Assembly: GCA_032358255.1 (NCBI GenBank)
Contig: JAULBX010025807.1
Coordinates: forward strand, 1-55,609
Length of the DNA stretch: 55,609 bases
Source: Heterotrichella gracilis
Taxonomy: Eukaryota > Sar > Xanthophyceae > Tribonematales > Xanthonemataceae
Reading direction: 5' to 3'
Shown: positions 1-10,809 of the stretch, in pieces
Layout: every line of letters starts with the position of its first letter
Position numbering within the stretch: the first letter of the stretch is position 1
Notes under the pieces: generated by a model
Told to the model about the DNA's origin: nothing
The model's database searches: none
What the model saw: only the letters and a program-made list of their open reading frames with translations
Translations under genes and position numbers: made by a program

Positions 1-3000
1 CCCACGCAGCACCAGGCCAAGTATGTCACCGCTCTTGCGTTGGGCAACAAATGACATACATCATGATGAGTTCATGATACTCATCAACACATGATCTAGC
101 CTCACCGCTGCTGCCAGACTTGGCCTCGAATATAACGATGCTGTGAACATGATTCTGTAAATCATCCTCCACCACACCGCGCCCATCCAGTTCCACAGTG
201 GTGCGCAGCACCCCCACCTAACAAAAACGCAGCTCGTGATTTACGTTTTAGGGTTGTCATTGCGTGTGGGCAACTGCAATTTGTGGATGGCAATCGGGCA
301 TGTAAGTGGCTGCACAACCCCCACTCCAGGGCAAAAACTCAAGCCCTAGATCCCGCACCCTGCATGGGCTGCAAGGTGGCTGCACTGATCCTCAAAGGTC
401 CAAGGGTGTACAAGCAACTCAACAGCTACCGCAAAGTGGGCTGCAACAAAGCCATGCCAATGCCTTTGTCCCCCACCTGGGCCGCAAGCAGCGCAATGCC
501 GAGGCCGCCAACCGTCCCCTCTTGATCCAGCCTCTTCAGGGCAACATGCGCAGTCTCGTGCAAAATTCCCTGGGGCACGGCTGCCTGGGGAGCAAGTGCT
601 TCACACCTGCACAGTTAGTTAGTTAGTTAGTTACATGCAATTCCAGCAATACAGCCAGATTAGCAGTCAGTCTTGCACATGTGGCGCCACGCAGCCCTAT
701 CCTGGCACTGTTTGAACCACTTATTATCCCACGCGACTTGAGGTCCTGCTGGAGTAGGTCAGCCCACGTGGCCCTTGGCTTACCTACCCCCTTTGCCTCC
801 TCTACCCTACCAAACACTATACATTTAGCATACCGATTGTCTAATAAACGTTTTTAATGTCCCAGTGAATAGAGGGAAACAACAAAACAACTAAATTCAA
901 GGACGTAATATGATTCTGCACAGCTGCGCAGAACCAAACTACCTTCTAGACATAATGTGGTACATTGTAGGGGTGCGAGTCACGCAGTCACAAGGGGAGT
1001 GCACGTGGAAAGCTCGGAAAATGGCATAGCAAAGTCTATGAGAAAGCTTGCAACACATTTTGTAACCATTTATGGTGCCGTAGAAAATCGTGTGGTGCCC
1101 TAGTACACAATTGACGAGGCAGGCCAACCAAACCATGGGAGGAATACAGCAGGGGATAACGTGTAATTGGAGAGGTTGATGCCTTGATGCCTGCTTGCTC
1201 CACTTTGATGACACTGCCCATGATCATGTGCAGCCTGCTTTTAATCCATTTATCATCTTGTTTAGTTTTATTTCAATCTTTTTGCATTCACTTCCACTTC
1301 TGTATTCCGCATACCTCTGCACCATCTCTGCATCCCACGCTTCCACATAATCGGCCACCACAATGATGAACTCCTCCCACCTATATGAGCCAAAATGTGA
1401 CGTCAGTCGTCATCAAGGGATGATCCTGTCACACCCAGAGTAGTGCCCTGGGTGCCCAACCATGTCAAAGAGATTTTGGCCCTGTGTGGTGCACCCATTC
1501 CAATCTACCGCCAGTCTAATAAACCTCAATACCTCTCAAGAACCCTAACGTAGGGTTTTTGTGGCTAATTGTGGTTGACGTCATCATCATTGTCATAATC
1601 ATGTTGTCGTGGGAACGCAAAAAGTGCAGAAGCAGGACCGAGGGCGCCTACACAAACGAGAGACTTTGCAGGGACGTTGCGAACCTGCAGGTTTGACTAT
1701 AAACGGCGGTGATGATACAACTATGATTTGATGCAACTTGGATTTTGTTGTATCCCATCACCCAAAGTGAAAGGACTTTGGTCTCCACTGCAATGTGGCA
1801 ATCAATTTAGGGTTTAGGGTTTAAGTGTTTGCCACTCAATGCCGCACACATCGCCATCCTGGATAGAATAGGATCATTTGCCACCCAACAAGAGCCAGTC
1901 GCAGGGTCACAAGGCGACTATCCAAAAGTGCAAGCTTTAGGCTTGGGGCACACAGCACAGCAATGGCCACAAATACCCACCAGCTCTGCGTCTGGGTCTT
2001 GGATCTCCTCCCCCTTTCCTTTCGCTGCTGCAGCTGCCTCACCACCTTCAGCTGAGTAGCCATAGCCTCCCAGGCCTGCAGAATATCAAATTGTTGGTGA
2101 CTGGATGCATACACCCTCCCGAACCCCTAAACCTGAAGCTCCTAGCCCTACACCCGAAGCTTGTGGCCATGGGCCACAAAAAAACACTAAAAAAAACAGT
2201 GTGCTTTGCCTGCAGAGTAAATATCCCAGAGTGAAGATCCCTAAACCCTAAATCCTAAACCTTCAAGCTCGTAACTTCAAGCCCTGTGACCATACACCTG
2301 CTGCACCTCATAATGCCAGGCTGTCGGAATATACAACTTAAACCCTACACCCCCAACCCTTACCCTCTGATCGCACACCTGCTGCAATAGGCTGAGCCGC
2401 GCCGGGAAGGCCCTGCGCCCAAAACCCCGAGCCTAAACCCTGCAAGACTCTCTGCCTGCGCACCTGCTTCAGCTGGCGGATCCCCTCCAGGCTGGGGTAG
2501 TCACGCAGCGCAGCCGCCCCCTCCTTGGCCGCTATCAGAGAGCAGTCTAATCGCCCCCTTGCCTTCACCACGCCTGCACAGTTTTTATCCCACAGGCTCT
2601 GGACGCGCGCCTGCAGCAGCCAGGAAAGCGATACTGTTCGTGATTCCTCGTCGTCATCCACAGCCAATCCTGGTGTAAATGTACTCATTGCAATTCCTGT
2701 GGGATACTTACTACAACAATGAACAAAGGTGACAGAACACCATGCCATCAATCAACTGCACCCACCTGCACCCATAACCATCACCTGCAGCACAACCCTC
2801 ACCTTGAGGCCATCGTCAGCTGCTTGCACCACAAAAACTCCGACTGAGTCTGGGCCCAACCCTGGCGGCCAAGATTTGGACTTCTTCAAGCTCCTCTTCT
2901 TTTCGGGGAGCAGATCATCCAGCTGCTGCTTTATGTGCTGCAGAGCCTGAGGAGGATGCAAAGGTTGTAAGGTTTGAGATCTGCCCTCTGGGAGAATTGT

Positions 3001-6000
3001 TGCAGTAATTATCCCACAGGAATTGCCATCAACCCCAGCTGCATTATTGTTGCAGCACCGCTAACCTTCAACAAGCATGTCCAGCTAATTTTACAAGCGA
3101 GGTTCTCAAGCCACAATTTTTGCCAATGTCACATTTCCCCTCCAGTCCTGCCACTTGCTATTGTACCCAAAAAGACATTCTCGGTGGCTCAAGTATCCCC
3201 CCCTTTACAATATAAACCACTGACATCAAGTCATCAAGTCAGATCAAGACAACTCAGCTTACTGAGAGAGTCCTATACTGATTGGGAAAAGCCCTTTACT
3301 GCTTCCATTTGGATTCCAGGTGACGTCCCAGCTGAGCATATCTACATTTTCAGTATGTAAGATATATACACATTTTCCATGAGTCATTTGCAAGCACACA
3401 TCACAACTTACATCGAAGGTTGTCCGGATCTCTGATAGCTCCTCCGGCGAAGAATCAGATTTTGAAGTCGGCCCAATACCGTCGATGTTGCTGCCGAGGG
3501 CCTTCAGCAAGGCCTGCCTCCCACAGTACTCCTCGTGAATTCTGTCACACACCAGATCGACCAAGGTGGTGAGCCTTTCCTGCATCCAACACATAGGACC
3601 ATTATAAGTGTACAATGATCCTATCATATAGAGCCTCAACACAAATGCTAGAGCAATTCCCCATGTTGCCAGCTGGCTAGGCATCAAACGGCAGACACAG
3701 AATCCCACAATACTGGTTACTAATCCCAACTTTTGTAAAAAAAACTCCCTTCGGAAAAGTTGTGCTTCCATGTATATGAAATGTCCATTGCTTTCCCGCG
3801 CTTTTCAAAATTACGTGGTGTCCCAGAATCACTGGGGTGGCCTTCTTTATGTTTCCGCGGTACTCTTTATCACCAAGCACTTAGTCCGCTGCGGTTGTGC
3901 ATGCAGTGTGGGCTTCGCACCCCCCTCGTAGCCCACTTGTATCCTATACTGCCAAGGGGGTGGGGGTGGCGCAGCCGGGGGTCCCGCCCGCGCACTCGTG
4001 TGACCCAACTTCACGTCCAAAGTAGTGCATGCATCTGGGGGGGGGGCACAGCTGCGCCTCACCCCCCCCCACACATCACTCCCAACCCACTCGTACCCTA
4101 TCCTGTTCAAGGTGTTGGGGAGGCGCAGCCGGGGGCCCTACCCACGCAATCGAGACGAACCTGTCGGGCACTACCCAGTAAACTACCCCATCAGCTCCCT
4201 TGGTGGTGCGGGGAGGGTGTGTGTGGGGACGGGGGCCAGGGGCACCCCACTACTAGCATGCCCCTACTAGTCACAATCTATCCTACCCTCCAAAGAAAGT
4301 TGGGGACAGCGACGTAGCAGCCTTACATGTAATAAGAGTCTACGATATCTCTGATTACTAGTACCCCCTAATGGCCAGGGTACACAGCGACATGCGGTAT
4401 ATGGTGCGAAACTTTAATGTGCGATATTGCAAAACGATTTGCGGGAAGGGCCTTTTCCCTGGGAAATGGTGCGATACTTTAAGGGGGAGTGATGCCTTGG
4501 CAGCGGGGATGAAACACGCAGAAAGGGGAGGAAAACTTTGATCACGGGGATGTAAGTCCTATGCGAGTTTGATTTAGAAAATAACTCTCTGTCAAATAAA
4601 TCTTGTAATCTGGTAATAACCGCAAAAATAATATCCCATTTCGCAGGGCCCCAAACAGATTTTGCTGTGTACCCTGCCAATGGCCTCACCCAGCCATTAT
4701 AAGCCCCAGGATTTGTCCCAAGAGGTCAAAGGTTCGACTCCCAACGGAGGCATACAATTATTGCTTTTTTCCATGAGCCCTTTGTCGGGAATAATTGGAT
4801 AGCACAAAAGGCGGTAGACGGCACGACTGGTTGGGATACCACATGGCCATGTAACAGCGATATCCACTTTGCGTGCAAACGAAATCTTAGACTGTGTGAC
4901 CTCGTATAACGCAGCGAACCTAACAAGGACCTCCAAACAAAAAAAAAAAGCACTTCCAACAGTCTACCCAAGGTGGGGGCCATCCTCGTTCTCTTTTATT
5001 ATTCCTGCTTGCCACGCATGCAAGTGTTATGTTTCATCCACTAGGGACTAGCCTTGCATACACCTGGTATTGCAATTGACCTACCGCCCGCGCCAGATCA
5101 GAAGTCAGCTTCCCGTAGAAGGGTTGAGGCTGCTCCATGTGCTCCACCAGCTGCTCAAGCTGCGTGAACTCTGCACCCTTGGCAGCATCCGGAGGCATGC
5201 CATAGTGCTCCACCACTTGCTTGATCACCACGGGCGCGCTGAGATAGGCAACCCCGTGGCCCAGCTGCTCCACACGTCTGTCAACCTGTGAAGATGGACA
5301 TGTCTCAGACTCAATGGGTTAAAAAGCTTAATAATAGGAAAACTGATCACATCAACTGAAGAAGGCATTTGCAGCCAAGTCAGCACTTCTGGCTCCAAAA
5401 TCCAAGGGCCTGTACAAGAATGCTTTCAAAGTGGCACATGGTGCAAAAGCAGACTAAACTTGGGAATATCACACTTGGGTGAGTGCTGCTCCTAACTAAT
5501 AGGCAACACGCTCTGGATGCTGTGGCAGGCACAAGCTAATTATACAATGTAATAACTGCTAATTATACCGTGACTGTAAGCACAAACAATGTGTGTGTCA
5601 CATGCAAAATACAACACACTGTGAGCTAAACCCTCGTACCCTGCCCAGGGTGGACTCAAGCGAGTCCAGTTTTTCCAATTTCTTGGACTGCTCCTCCAGT
5701 TTTTCCAATTTCTTGGACTGCTCCTCTTGGCCAGCAAGGATCTTACTCAGCAGTGTCCCAACATCAAGGCTTGAAGCTTCACCTTTTTGGCCACTGCCGT
5801 TGCCCCCAGCCTCAGCGTGCACAAAACGCGGCCTGCAAGATGAGCCTGCAACACACAGAGTACAGTGATACTGAAGTACCAGTAGTAAGCATTCTAGAAG
5901 GGTTCTTCTGCCCAGCACTGTGTGTGGGCAACTGGTGTTCAGCTAATTGCAAGCAGTACGGCTGAGTAACAGGCACCCACAAGATGAGCAGCAGCAATGA

Positions 6001-6690
6001 GCAGAGCCAACACGAAACAGAGTAAGCATGCAAACAATATATTAAGGCACTTGCAAGTTGGACTAGAGGTTGTGGAAGGGAACACGTTCGTTGTCGACAT
6101 CCTGTAGGTTCTAGACCACGTCGCCAGCGGACCAGGTTGACAGAATACTCACCAGCTGTCTCTGTGCGGGAGTAGGACAACTTCGGTGAAGGCAATGGGT
6201 TTGGATCACGTTCCTTGCATACACTTCACCTGATGACCTTCTCCCCAGAGCTGCTCGCAATAGTGCAGAACCGAACTTAAGAGAGGTGGTAGGAACCTTC
6301 TGGGCAGATGAGCCCGCGGTCCACATCGTGTAGCGACTGCAGCCCAGCGCTACACTGTCTCCATGCTTTTTTACTATCCTAGAAGTTCTGCGGCTTCTGG
6401 CCCAGAATCTGAGCCTGTCAGACAAAACGTAGTTGGCACTCGGTAAAACTCGTGAATATGTAAATTTTGCACGCTTTCTGGAGTTGGGGTGTGGGTTATA
6501 GCTCATACAAGGGGCGAGGTTTGCTGCCACTGGGCATGTGCATAGTGCATGCACTCTAATGCAAAAACTTGGAGGACACCTCATTACCGCTTGCTTGTCC
6601 CAGGATAGGGCCTTGTTGACCTCCTCTGCACGCGTTACGACAGCTCGCTGCTCCTCATGCACGCAAGCACAGGCGTCGGAAAGCGCATGA
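1..6690 (-). CDS. Coiled-coil protein with PD-(D/E)XK nuclease-like C-terminus (3' partial, 5' end unresolved)
   Basis: I do not recognise this as a named family. Phase-compatible exons read on the minus strand: 5845-5640, 5285-5085, 3579-3412, 2946-2803, 2610-2464 (start uncertain), 2075-1981, 606-477 and 217 to the window edge. A further possible N-terminal exon ends at 6588; its link to 5845 is not settled. The 5845-5640 exon encodes two copies of EEQSKKLEKL, a clear coiled coil; later exons are mostly helical. The last exon has ELDG followed about 20 residues later by FEAKSG, the D...ExK pattern of PD-(D/E)XK (restriction-endonuclease-like) folds, then a helix containing DEYHEL. Crinkler-type proteins carry such domains, but no Crinkler N-terminus is visible. 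The gene continues beyond position 1. Exons are well supported by splice phase; nuclease activity is an inference from one motif. Confidence 0.55.
2690..3026. repeat. Inverted repeat flanking a coding exon
   Basis: Two 31-nt arms lie at 2690-2720 and 2996-3026 in opposite orientation with two mismatches. The shared core is TATCCCACAGGAATTGC. They sit in the introns on either side of the 2946-2803 exon of the coiled-coil/nuclease-like gene, so the transcript could fold to loop out this exon. A shorter match to the core (TATCCCACAGG) also occurs near 2587. Confidence 0.7.
3932..4163. repeat. Diverged tandem duplication, about 75-bp unit
   Basis: Segments 3932-4003 and 4086-4163 align, both starting CCCACT(T/C)GTA and sharing GGCGCAGCCGGGGG. 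They lie in a C/G-rich block inside an intron of the minus-strand gene. No coding potential is convincing here. Confidence 0.6.
4376..4676. mobile_element. Non-autonomous hAT-like MITE
   Basis: The 301-bp element has terminal inverted repeats CAGGGTACACAGC at both ends (4376-4388 and the complement at 4664-4676), extended by an imperfect pair of bases. It is flanked by an 8-bp near-duplication, CTAATGGC at 4368-4375 and CCAATGGC at 4677-4684 (7 of 8 identical). A CAGGG terminus and an 8-bp target duplication are typical of hAT transposons. No transposase is encoded. Internally the string ATGGTGCGA(A/T)ACTTTAA occurs twice, near 4399 and 4464. It lies in an intron of the coiled-coil/nuclease-like gene. 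Confidence 0.72.
4680..4745 (+). other. tRNA-type B-box sequence, possible SINE relic
   Basis: GGTTCGACTCC at 4729-4739 matches the RNA polymerase III B-box exactly, and a weak A-box-like TGGCCTCA lies about 48 bp upstream. The bases around the B-box do not form a T-stem and no acceptor stem is present, so this is not a tRNA gene. It starts just after the MITE's right end. Confidence 0.2.
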
Positions 6691-7060
6691 AGCAAAATAT
6701 GAGGCGTCACTGTTTTTTTGCGGAAGTATGCGTGCGGTGGCGAGTTGGCACGGGGAAATTGGGACGGGAGTGGCGGGAGGTCGGTGACGTGGCTGGTCCA
6801 CGTCAGCATCGAACGTTCGAGACCGCTTTGCAGACCGGTACTTGAGGCGTGGTGGTGGCGTGCTTTCGCAACTTTTGCAAGCTTTCGTTGGGTGCACGCT
6901 GTGTGGCCGGTAGCGATGAAGGGTGTGTGTCGTGTGCAGCGTGGAATAGCATCGGGTACGTGGTCTGGTTTCGTCGTGCACAGCATCAAGTGCCCAGCAT
7001 GTGTGCATGCCACGTCGTCGACACGCCAGTTTTAGTTTTCCGGACACAGTCGCAGGGCAC

Positions 7061-7152
7061 GACAGAGTGGTCAAGCGGCAAAGGCGCTGCGGATTCACGG
7101 GAAAGCGTTTTGGTCGGGCGTTGCTGTAGCCGTTTCGAGGACGGTGGCGTTC
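7061..7152 (+). pseudogene. tRNA-like relic (Leu/Ser type)
   Basis: The segment has an A-box match TGGTCAAGCGG at 7068 and tRNA-like sequence through AAAGGCGCTGCG. A T-arm-like hairpin lies at 7129-7145 (GCCGT, loop TTCGAGG, ACGGT), with a 5-bp stem including one G-U pair and the canonical TTCRANN loop. The acceptor strand GACAGAG has no partner after the T-arm, and the anticodon stem does not close. It is probably a degenerate tRNA or tRNA-derived element, not a functional gene. Confidence 0.3.
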
Positions 7153-7623
7153 CACGAGTGCAGATTACTCATCTGTTAAGGTGTTTTGCTGTCCCAGCAA
7201 CACGGACTCTCGCTTGTGGTTTACATATTTAACGTGCTGTAGTAGTGTTTTTTTGTGTGCGTTTTACACCGGTGCCCCTTGGTTTTCTGCAGTCCTGCTC
7301 GCTAGTGGGTTTTACGCAGCTTTAGGGTGGGGCGAGCGAAGCGAGGGTGGTGGGCGGCCTGGAAATGCTATACGCTGTGTGCTGGCTTGTTTGGGGTGGT
7401 CAGCACGGACACGGAGGCGGACATGCCTTAGATTGGTGCCCCTCAGAAGTCGAAATGGAGGGCTTCTGTAACTCCTTCTTTTGAATAGAATAACATTTTC
7501 ACATATTGCGAAACAGAGGTATGGGTATGGCCGGTATGGCGAAGCGAGCCAAGAGCGCGAGTCCGTCCCCGGCCTTTGACCGGGCTGGTACCTAGGAAAG
7601 CGTGGCGGGAACGCAGCACAGGC

Positions 7624-7800
7624 TGCCACGTCGGACTCTGAATGAACGGCACGTTGGATTTTTTCTTATTCGCGCCGAAGTGCGCACGCGGTAGCCAGTT
7701 AGCTGCCACATCAGCATGCTCATGCAACCGCGTGCTCCCCTGCCGAAAAGCGGGGAAGTTGATGCCACGTCGGACTCTGAGCGAACGACACGTTGGAATG
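7624..7800 (+). repeat. Direct repeat, about 36 bp, spaced 139 bp
   Basis: TGCCACGTCGGACTCTGA begins at 7624 and again at 7763. It is followed in both cases by a similar stretch ending ACACGTTGGA (first copy GGCACGTTGGA). The copies differ at about three positions. No gene overlaps convincingly. Confidence 0.7.
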
Positions 7801-8980
7801 CATGTTAAACACGTGCAGCCACATCAGCAACTGCATCCCGGTGTATGCTCAGCTTGCTAATAGCCTCGAGTGCTGAGTAGGTGCGCTGCTGTGAAACAGC
7901 AAGTGCACGCACACTCACAAACTGCTAATAGCCTTCCAATGAGCTGTGCTGCAAGTGCCCACACGATGACCAGATCATCCAGTGTAGTGTATTCCTGAGG
8001 GTCCAAGGATAACCCTGGCTTAGGGTCTCAGGAATTAGGCAGCATTTAGTAACAGTGGCATTTCTGTTACATTCCTCCCCGCCTAAATCAAGCTGTCCTC
8101 AGCTTGTCTATATATTGAAGTGGATCTGCATGACCACAAGCTTAAGCAGTTCACCATCTGATATCTGTAAATGCGCATAGACATTTTTACCTATTTCTTG
8201 TGCATTATGCCTTATAGCATCTGAAATTGCAACTAACGATGGAAATTGCAACCCATACCACACATCCCAAAACTAGTGCCTTTATCTATCGTTGCATGGC
8301 AGCATCTTTATTTGCCTCAGCATGTCTCGCCTGTTGGCCCCAAATAATGCCGCAGCCCACAGCCTTTTAGCCCCATGCATTGCCTCAGCCTCAGTGACTC
8401 AGCTGCACTCAAACCCCCTGGCAATGAGGCAGCAGCGGGTCAGCAGCAGCAACGGGGCATCAGTAGCAGCAGCAAAGGGTCAACTGTTGACCCTCCAAGG
8501 CTTGGAGGGCAACGGCAGCAGCAAAGCCTCATCTGCCAGAAAGGCTTTGGCTCTTTAAATTGGTGTCAATTGCGCAGCCACTCCCTATTTGCCAAAGACA
8601 GTGTCAGACAGTGTCCAAGAATCTGTGGCGTTGGAATACATGTGTGCACCGATGGGCATCTGATTCAGCTGCACAGCCCTAGCTCCAGAGGTGGGCTGAG
8701 CAGAGAAGGGGGGATGGAGGGGTCAGCGAGTGTATGATACCAGTGACATAGAAGTATGGCCTGATTGGTGCCTCATTCCTGGACAAATTTATGCCTGAAG
8801 TTTGTGGAGTAGTTTTGAATAGGTTAGTGTCTGTTCTTTTCTTTCCTTTCTTAGGTTCAGTGCGCAGCTTTCACATTCATTCCTGGACCAGGTTTTTGTC
8901 TGGATTCTGTAGACTCCAGGGGAAGCCTGCACACCCACCAACTGGTGTAAGAGGAAACTCAGTCCAGGGCAGAGTTCAGG

Positions 8981-9162
8981 GTTTGGATATTGCACTGCGT
9001 TTGTTGACCTAACATCGCTGTTGAGATAATGTAGATGGCAACGAGGCCTGACGGTGTGGCACTGCATGTTGCAAGCAGGAACAATTGCCAGGCCTCATCA
9101 GCATGTACATGATCTCAACAGTGGGTGTTAGGTCAACAGTCGCAGTGCGTTGTCCAACAGTT
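8981..9162. repeat. Long imperfect hairpin (foldback repeat)
   Basis: Arms of about 70 bp, 8981-9050 and 9089-9162, are inverted copies separated by about 38 bp. Shared blocks include TTGACCTAACA, CTGTTGAGAT and GAGGCCTG. A further shared AGGAAACT lies outside the arms, with an extra 26 bp in the left arm. It could be a foldback transposon, a MITE remnant or a small-RNA hairpin precursor. Confidence 0.75.
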
Positions 9163-9479
9163 TCCTCCCATAGTATGGGTATTAGAAAATTACTAATACG
9201 TATACTATGTAATACCAGTTGGTGGGTATGCAGGCATCAGTATGGTTGGCAACAATGTGGCATGCCAGGACACAATGTGGCATGTCAGGACCCTTGCCAT
9301 TTCGGACATTTGTGACAATTGCGCAAACCTGCACATGTGAATGCAATCAGGATGACTACAAAGAAAGAAAGAAGAAAGAAAGAAAGGGAACGCACAGAGG
9401 CGTACTTAGGGGGCCACTGGCTCGCACCAGGGCACCACACCAGCCAGAACGGCTGGTCAAGGGAGGCCTTGAGGCCTAA
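9163..9479. other. Intergenic with GAAA microsatellite
   Basis: Non-coding as far as I can see. It contains a purine microsatellite (AAGA/GAAA units) at 9361-9388, the short repeat GCATGYCAGGAC copied at 9258 and 9281, and the dispersed repeat annotated at 9417-9463. Confidence 0.5.
9417..9463. repeat. Dispersed repeat, copy 1
   Basis: Contains CTGGCTCGCACCAGGGCACC followed by a small hairpin, CAGCCAGAACGGCTGGTCA. A closely similar copy lies at 34796-34849, some 25 kb away and outside any gene. The element boundaries are not clear. Confidence 0.65.
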
Positions 9480-9887
9480 TTAGCCAACGCCCGCAGGCAT
9501 GGCATGCAAAAGGGTTTGGCGTTTAGTGTACACAGCATAGGAGCCTTGAAGAGCAAGGAGTTGCACCTCAGGAATCAGGTTGGCAATCATACGTGGGGCT
9601 AAACCTATAGCAGTCAGGGCTTCAAACGTAGAAACTGGGACAATGCCGGTGTTGTCAATAACTAGTGCATGGCACGTTACTTGCCAGCCAGCGTTGCTAA
9701 GGTGGGTAGCCAGGCCATCAGGTCTGAAATGGGTGGCCAGTCCTGTGTGCTGGTTGAGTGCTCCAACAACTGTGCGATGAATTCCAAATTTATTGGGGCA
9801 CTTGACCTCTAGGAGATGAATGTGGTGGTCCTTGCGGTGGGCTCGGGGCAGGGCTGTGGTCCGAGTATGCAGGAATGTGGTCCAACA
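9480..9887 (-). pseudogene. Retroelement C-terminal domain remnant
   Basis: A minus-strand frame is open from 9887 to a TAA at 9482-9480 with no obvious start. It encodes about 135 residues that look coding, including HLLEVKCPNKFGIHRTVVGA, then a GW-containing segment and VIDNTGIVPVSTFEAL. The order (LLEV/ELTVP strand, helix, GWxV strand, G-V segment, S/TFxAL helix) resembles the C-terminal endonuclease-like domain found after reverse transcriptases of some non-LTR elements. No reverse transcriptase motif was found upstream, so this is a 5'-truncated fragment. Family assignment is by resemblance only. Confidence 0.45.
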
Positions 9888-10809
9888 TTATGCGGAATTA
9901 CGCAGAGATTGTTCTTTCTTTTGTTCCAAAAAAAGCAAATTGTACTTACGGGGAATGCGTGACTCAGAGGTACTCGGAGTACCTTGTTGAGTTGACAACT
10001 GTTGCGACGCCACTTCTGTATATCAAATGATATGTTGACAAGTGCAAATTAAACTCACAAAAATACGCATCTCGGGCGCCGGGGCCGATTTCAATCGCCA
10101 CACGTTCATTTGAGCTTCAGGCTCATCTTCAGGACGTACGTCCAATTGGATCAATCATGATAAGGTGCATCGACATATCCATACTAAATCCATTGCAGGC
10201 CGTTCTTGTACAATCGCAAAGCAGAATGCATAATCCCTGCGGGCCTAGGACCAAATCCCACATGCCATGCCATTGGGCCATGCAGTTCATTCAAAATTCA
10301 ATTCCTATACGAGACAACTCAGCTCCATAGCAATCCGGTCAAGCAAATGCCGCATAGTATGGCATTGCGAGCAACTAATGTTTCTCAACCCTCGCCACCC
10401 GCATTGCCCACTCCCGCACCCCCCCCCAGGCCTGCATGTCCCCTCCCCTCCACCGTGGAGGATAACAGTCCCCTCAGAGCTGAGAGTCAACCCCCCGCAG
10501 GCTGCTCCTTACACCCATCCCTTGGCCCAATGACGGTCAATTCATTCCTGGCATCTATTGCCATCCTCAATGCCACATCGACCCCAGGGTAGCCACACTG
10601 CAATGCATCATTTTGCATGCGATAGCTGGCCTGTCCCTAAGCGTCATCATAGCTCCCAATGTCACCTTACTCCCCACGAGACAGGGTCATGCGCAGCATG
10701 TACCACACGCCCCATCCCACTTGCTAGCTCCTTGACTCCTACTCATCAACTGCCCCATGGCAGAAATGCTGGCGCGGACACCCCATCATTTACTATATTT
10801 CATTCCGTC
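9861..10809. other. Intergenic, likely 3' side of the helicase gene
   Basis: Mostly without supported genes. The right part is presumably the 3' UTR of the minus-strand helicase ending at 10810. A minus-strand frame near 10060-10150 (containing PEDEPEAQMNVWRLK) looks coding-like but is bounded by stops; it could be another piece of the retroelement remnant. Confidence 0.4.

Larger units (their letters stand above)
6691..8980. other. Gene-poor stretch with small repeats
   Basis: No gene can be supported here. The left part may contain the promoter and first exon of the minus-strand gene to its left. It holds a tRNA-like relic (7061-7152), a direct repeat (7624-7800), and a short hairpin at 8049-8070 (GTAACAG...CTGTTAC) followed by C-rich sequence and AGCTGTCCTCAGCTTG, which resembles sequence next to plant LTRs. 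Open frames at 8292-8737 are CAG/AGC-rich and look like composition shadows. Confidence 0.5.

Noticed and set aside
543..606. HETAH, a possible HExxH zinc-peptidase motif in the coiled-coil/nuclease-like gene
   Set aside because: It lies in a general helical segment with no third ligand or family context; probably chance.
4680..4745. A tRNA gene on the strength of a perfect B-box
   Set aside because: No T-stem, acceptor stem or anticodon arm can be formed.
6111..7155. 300-codon minus-strand frame near 6111-7013
   Set aside because: Only the part around 6590-6680 looks exon-like; the rest has no domain and is crossed by several overlapping frames.
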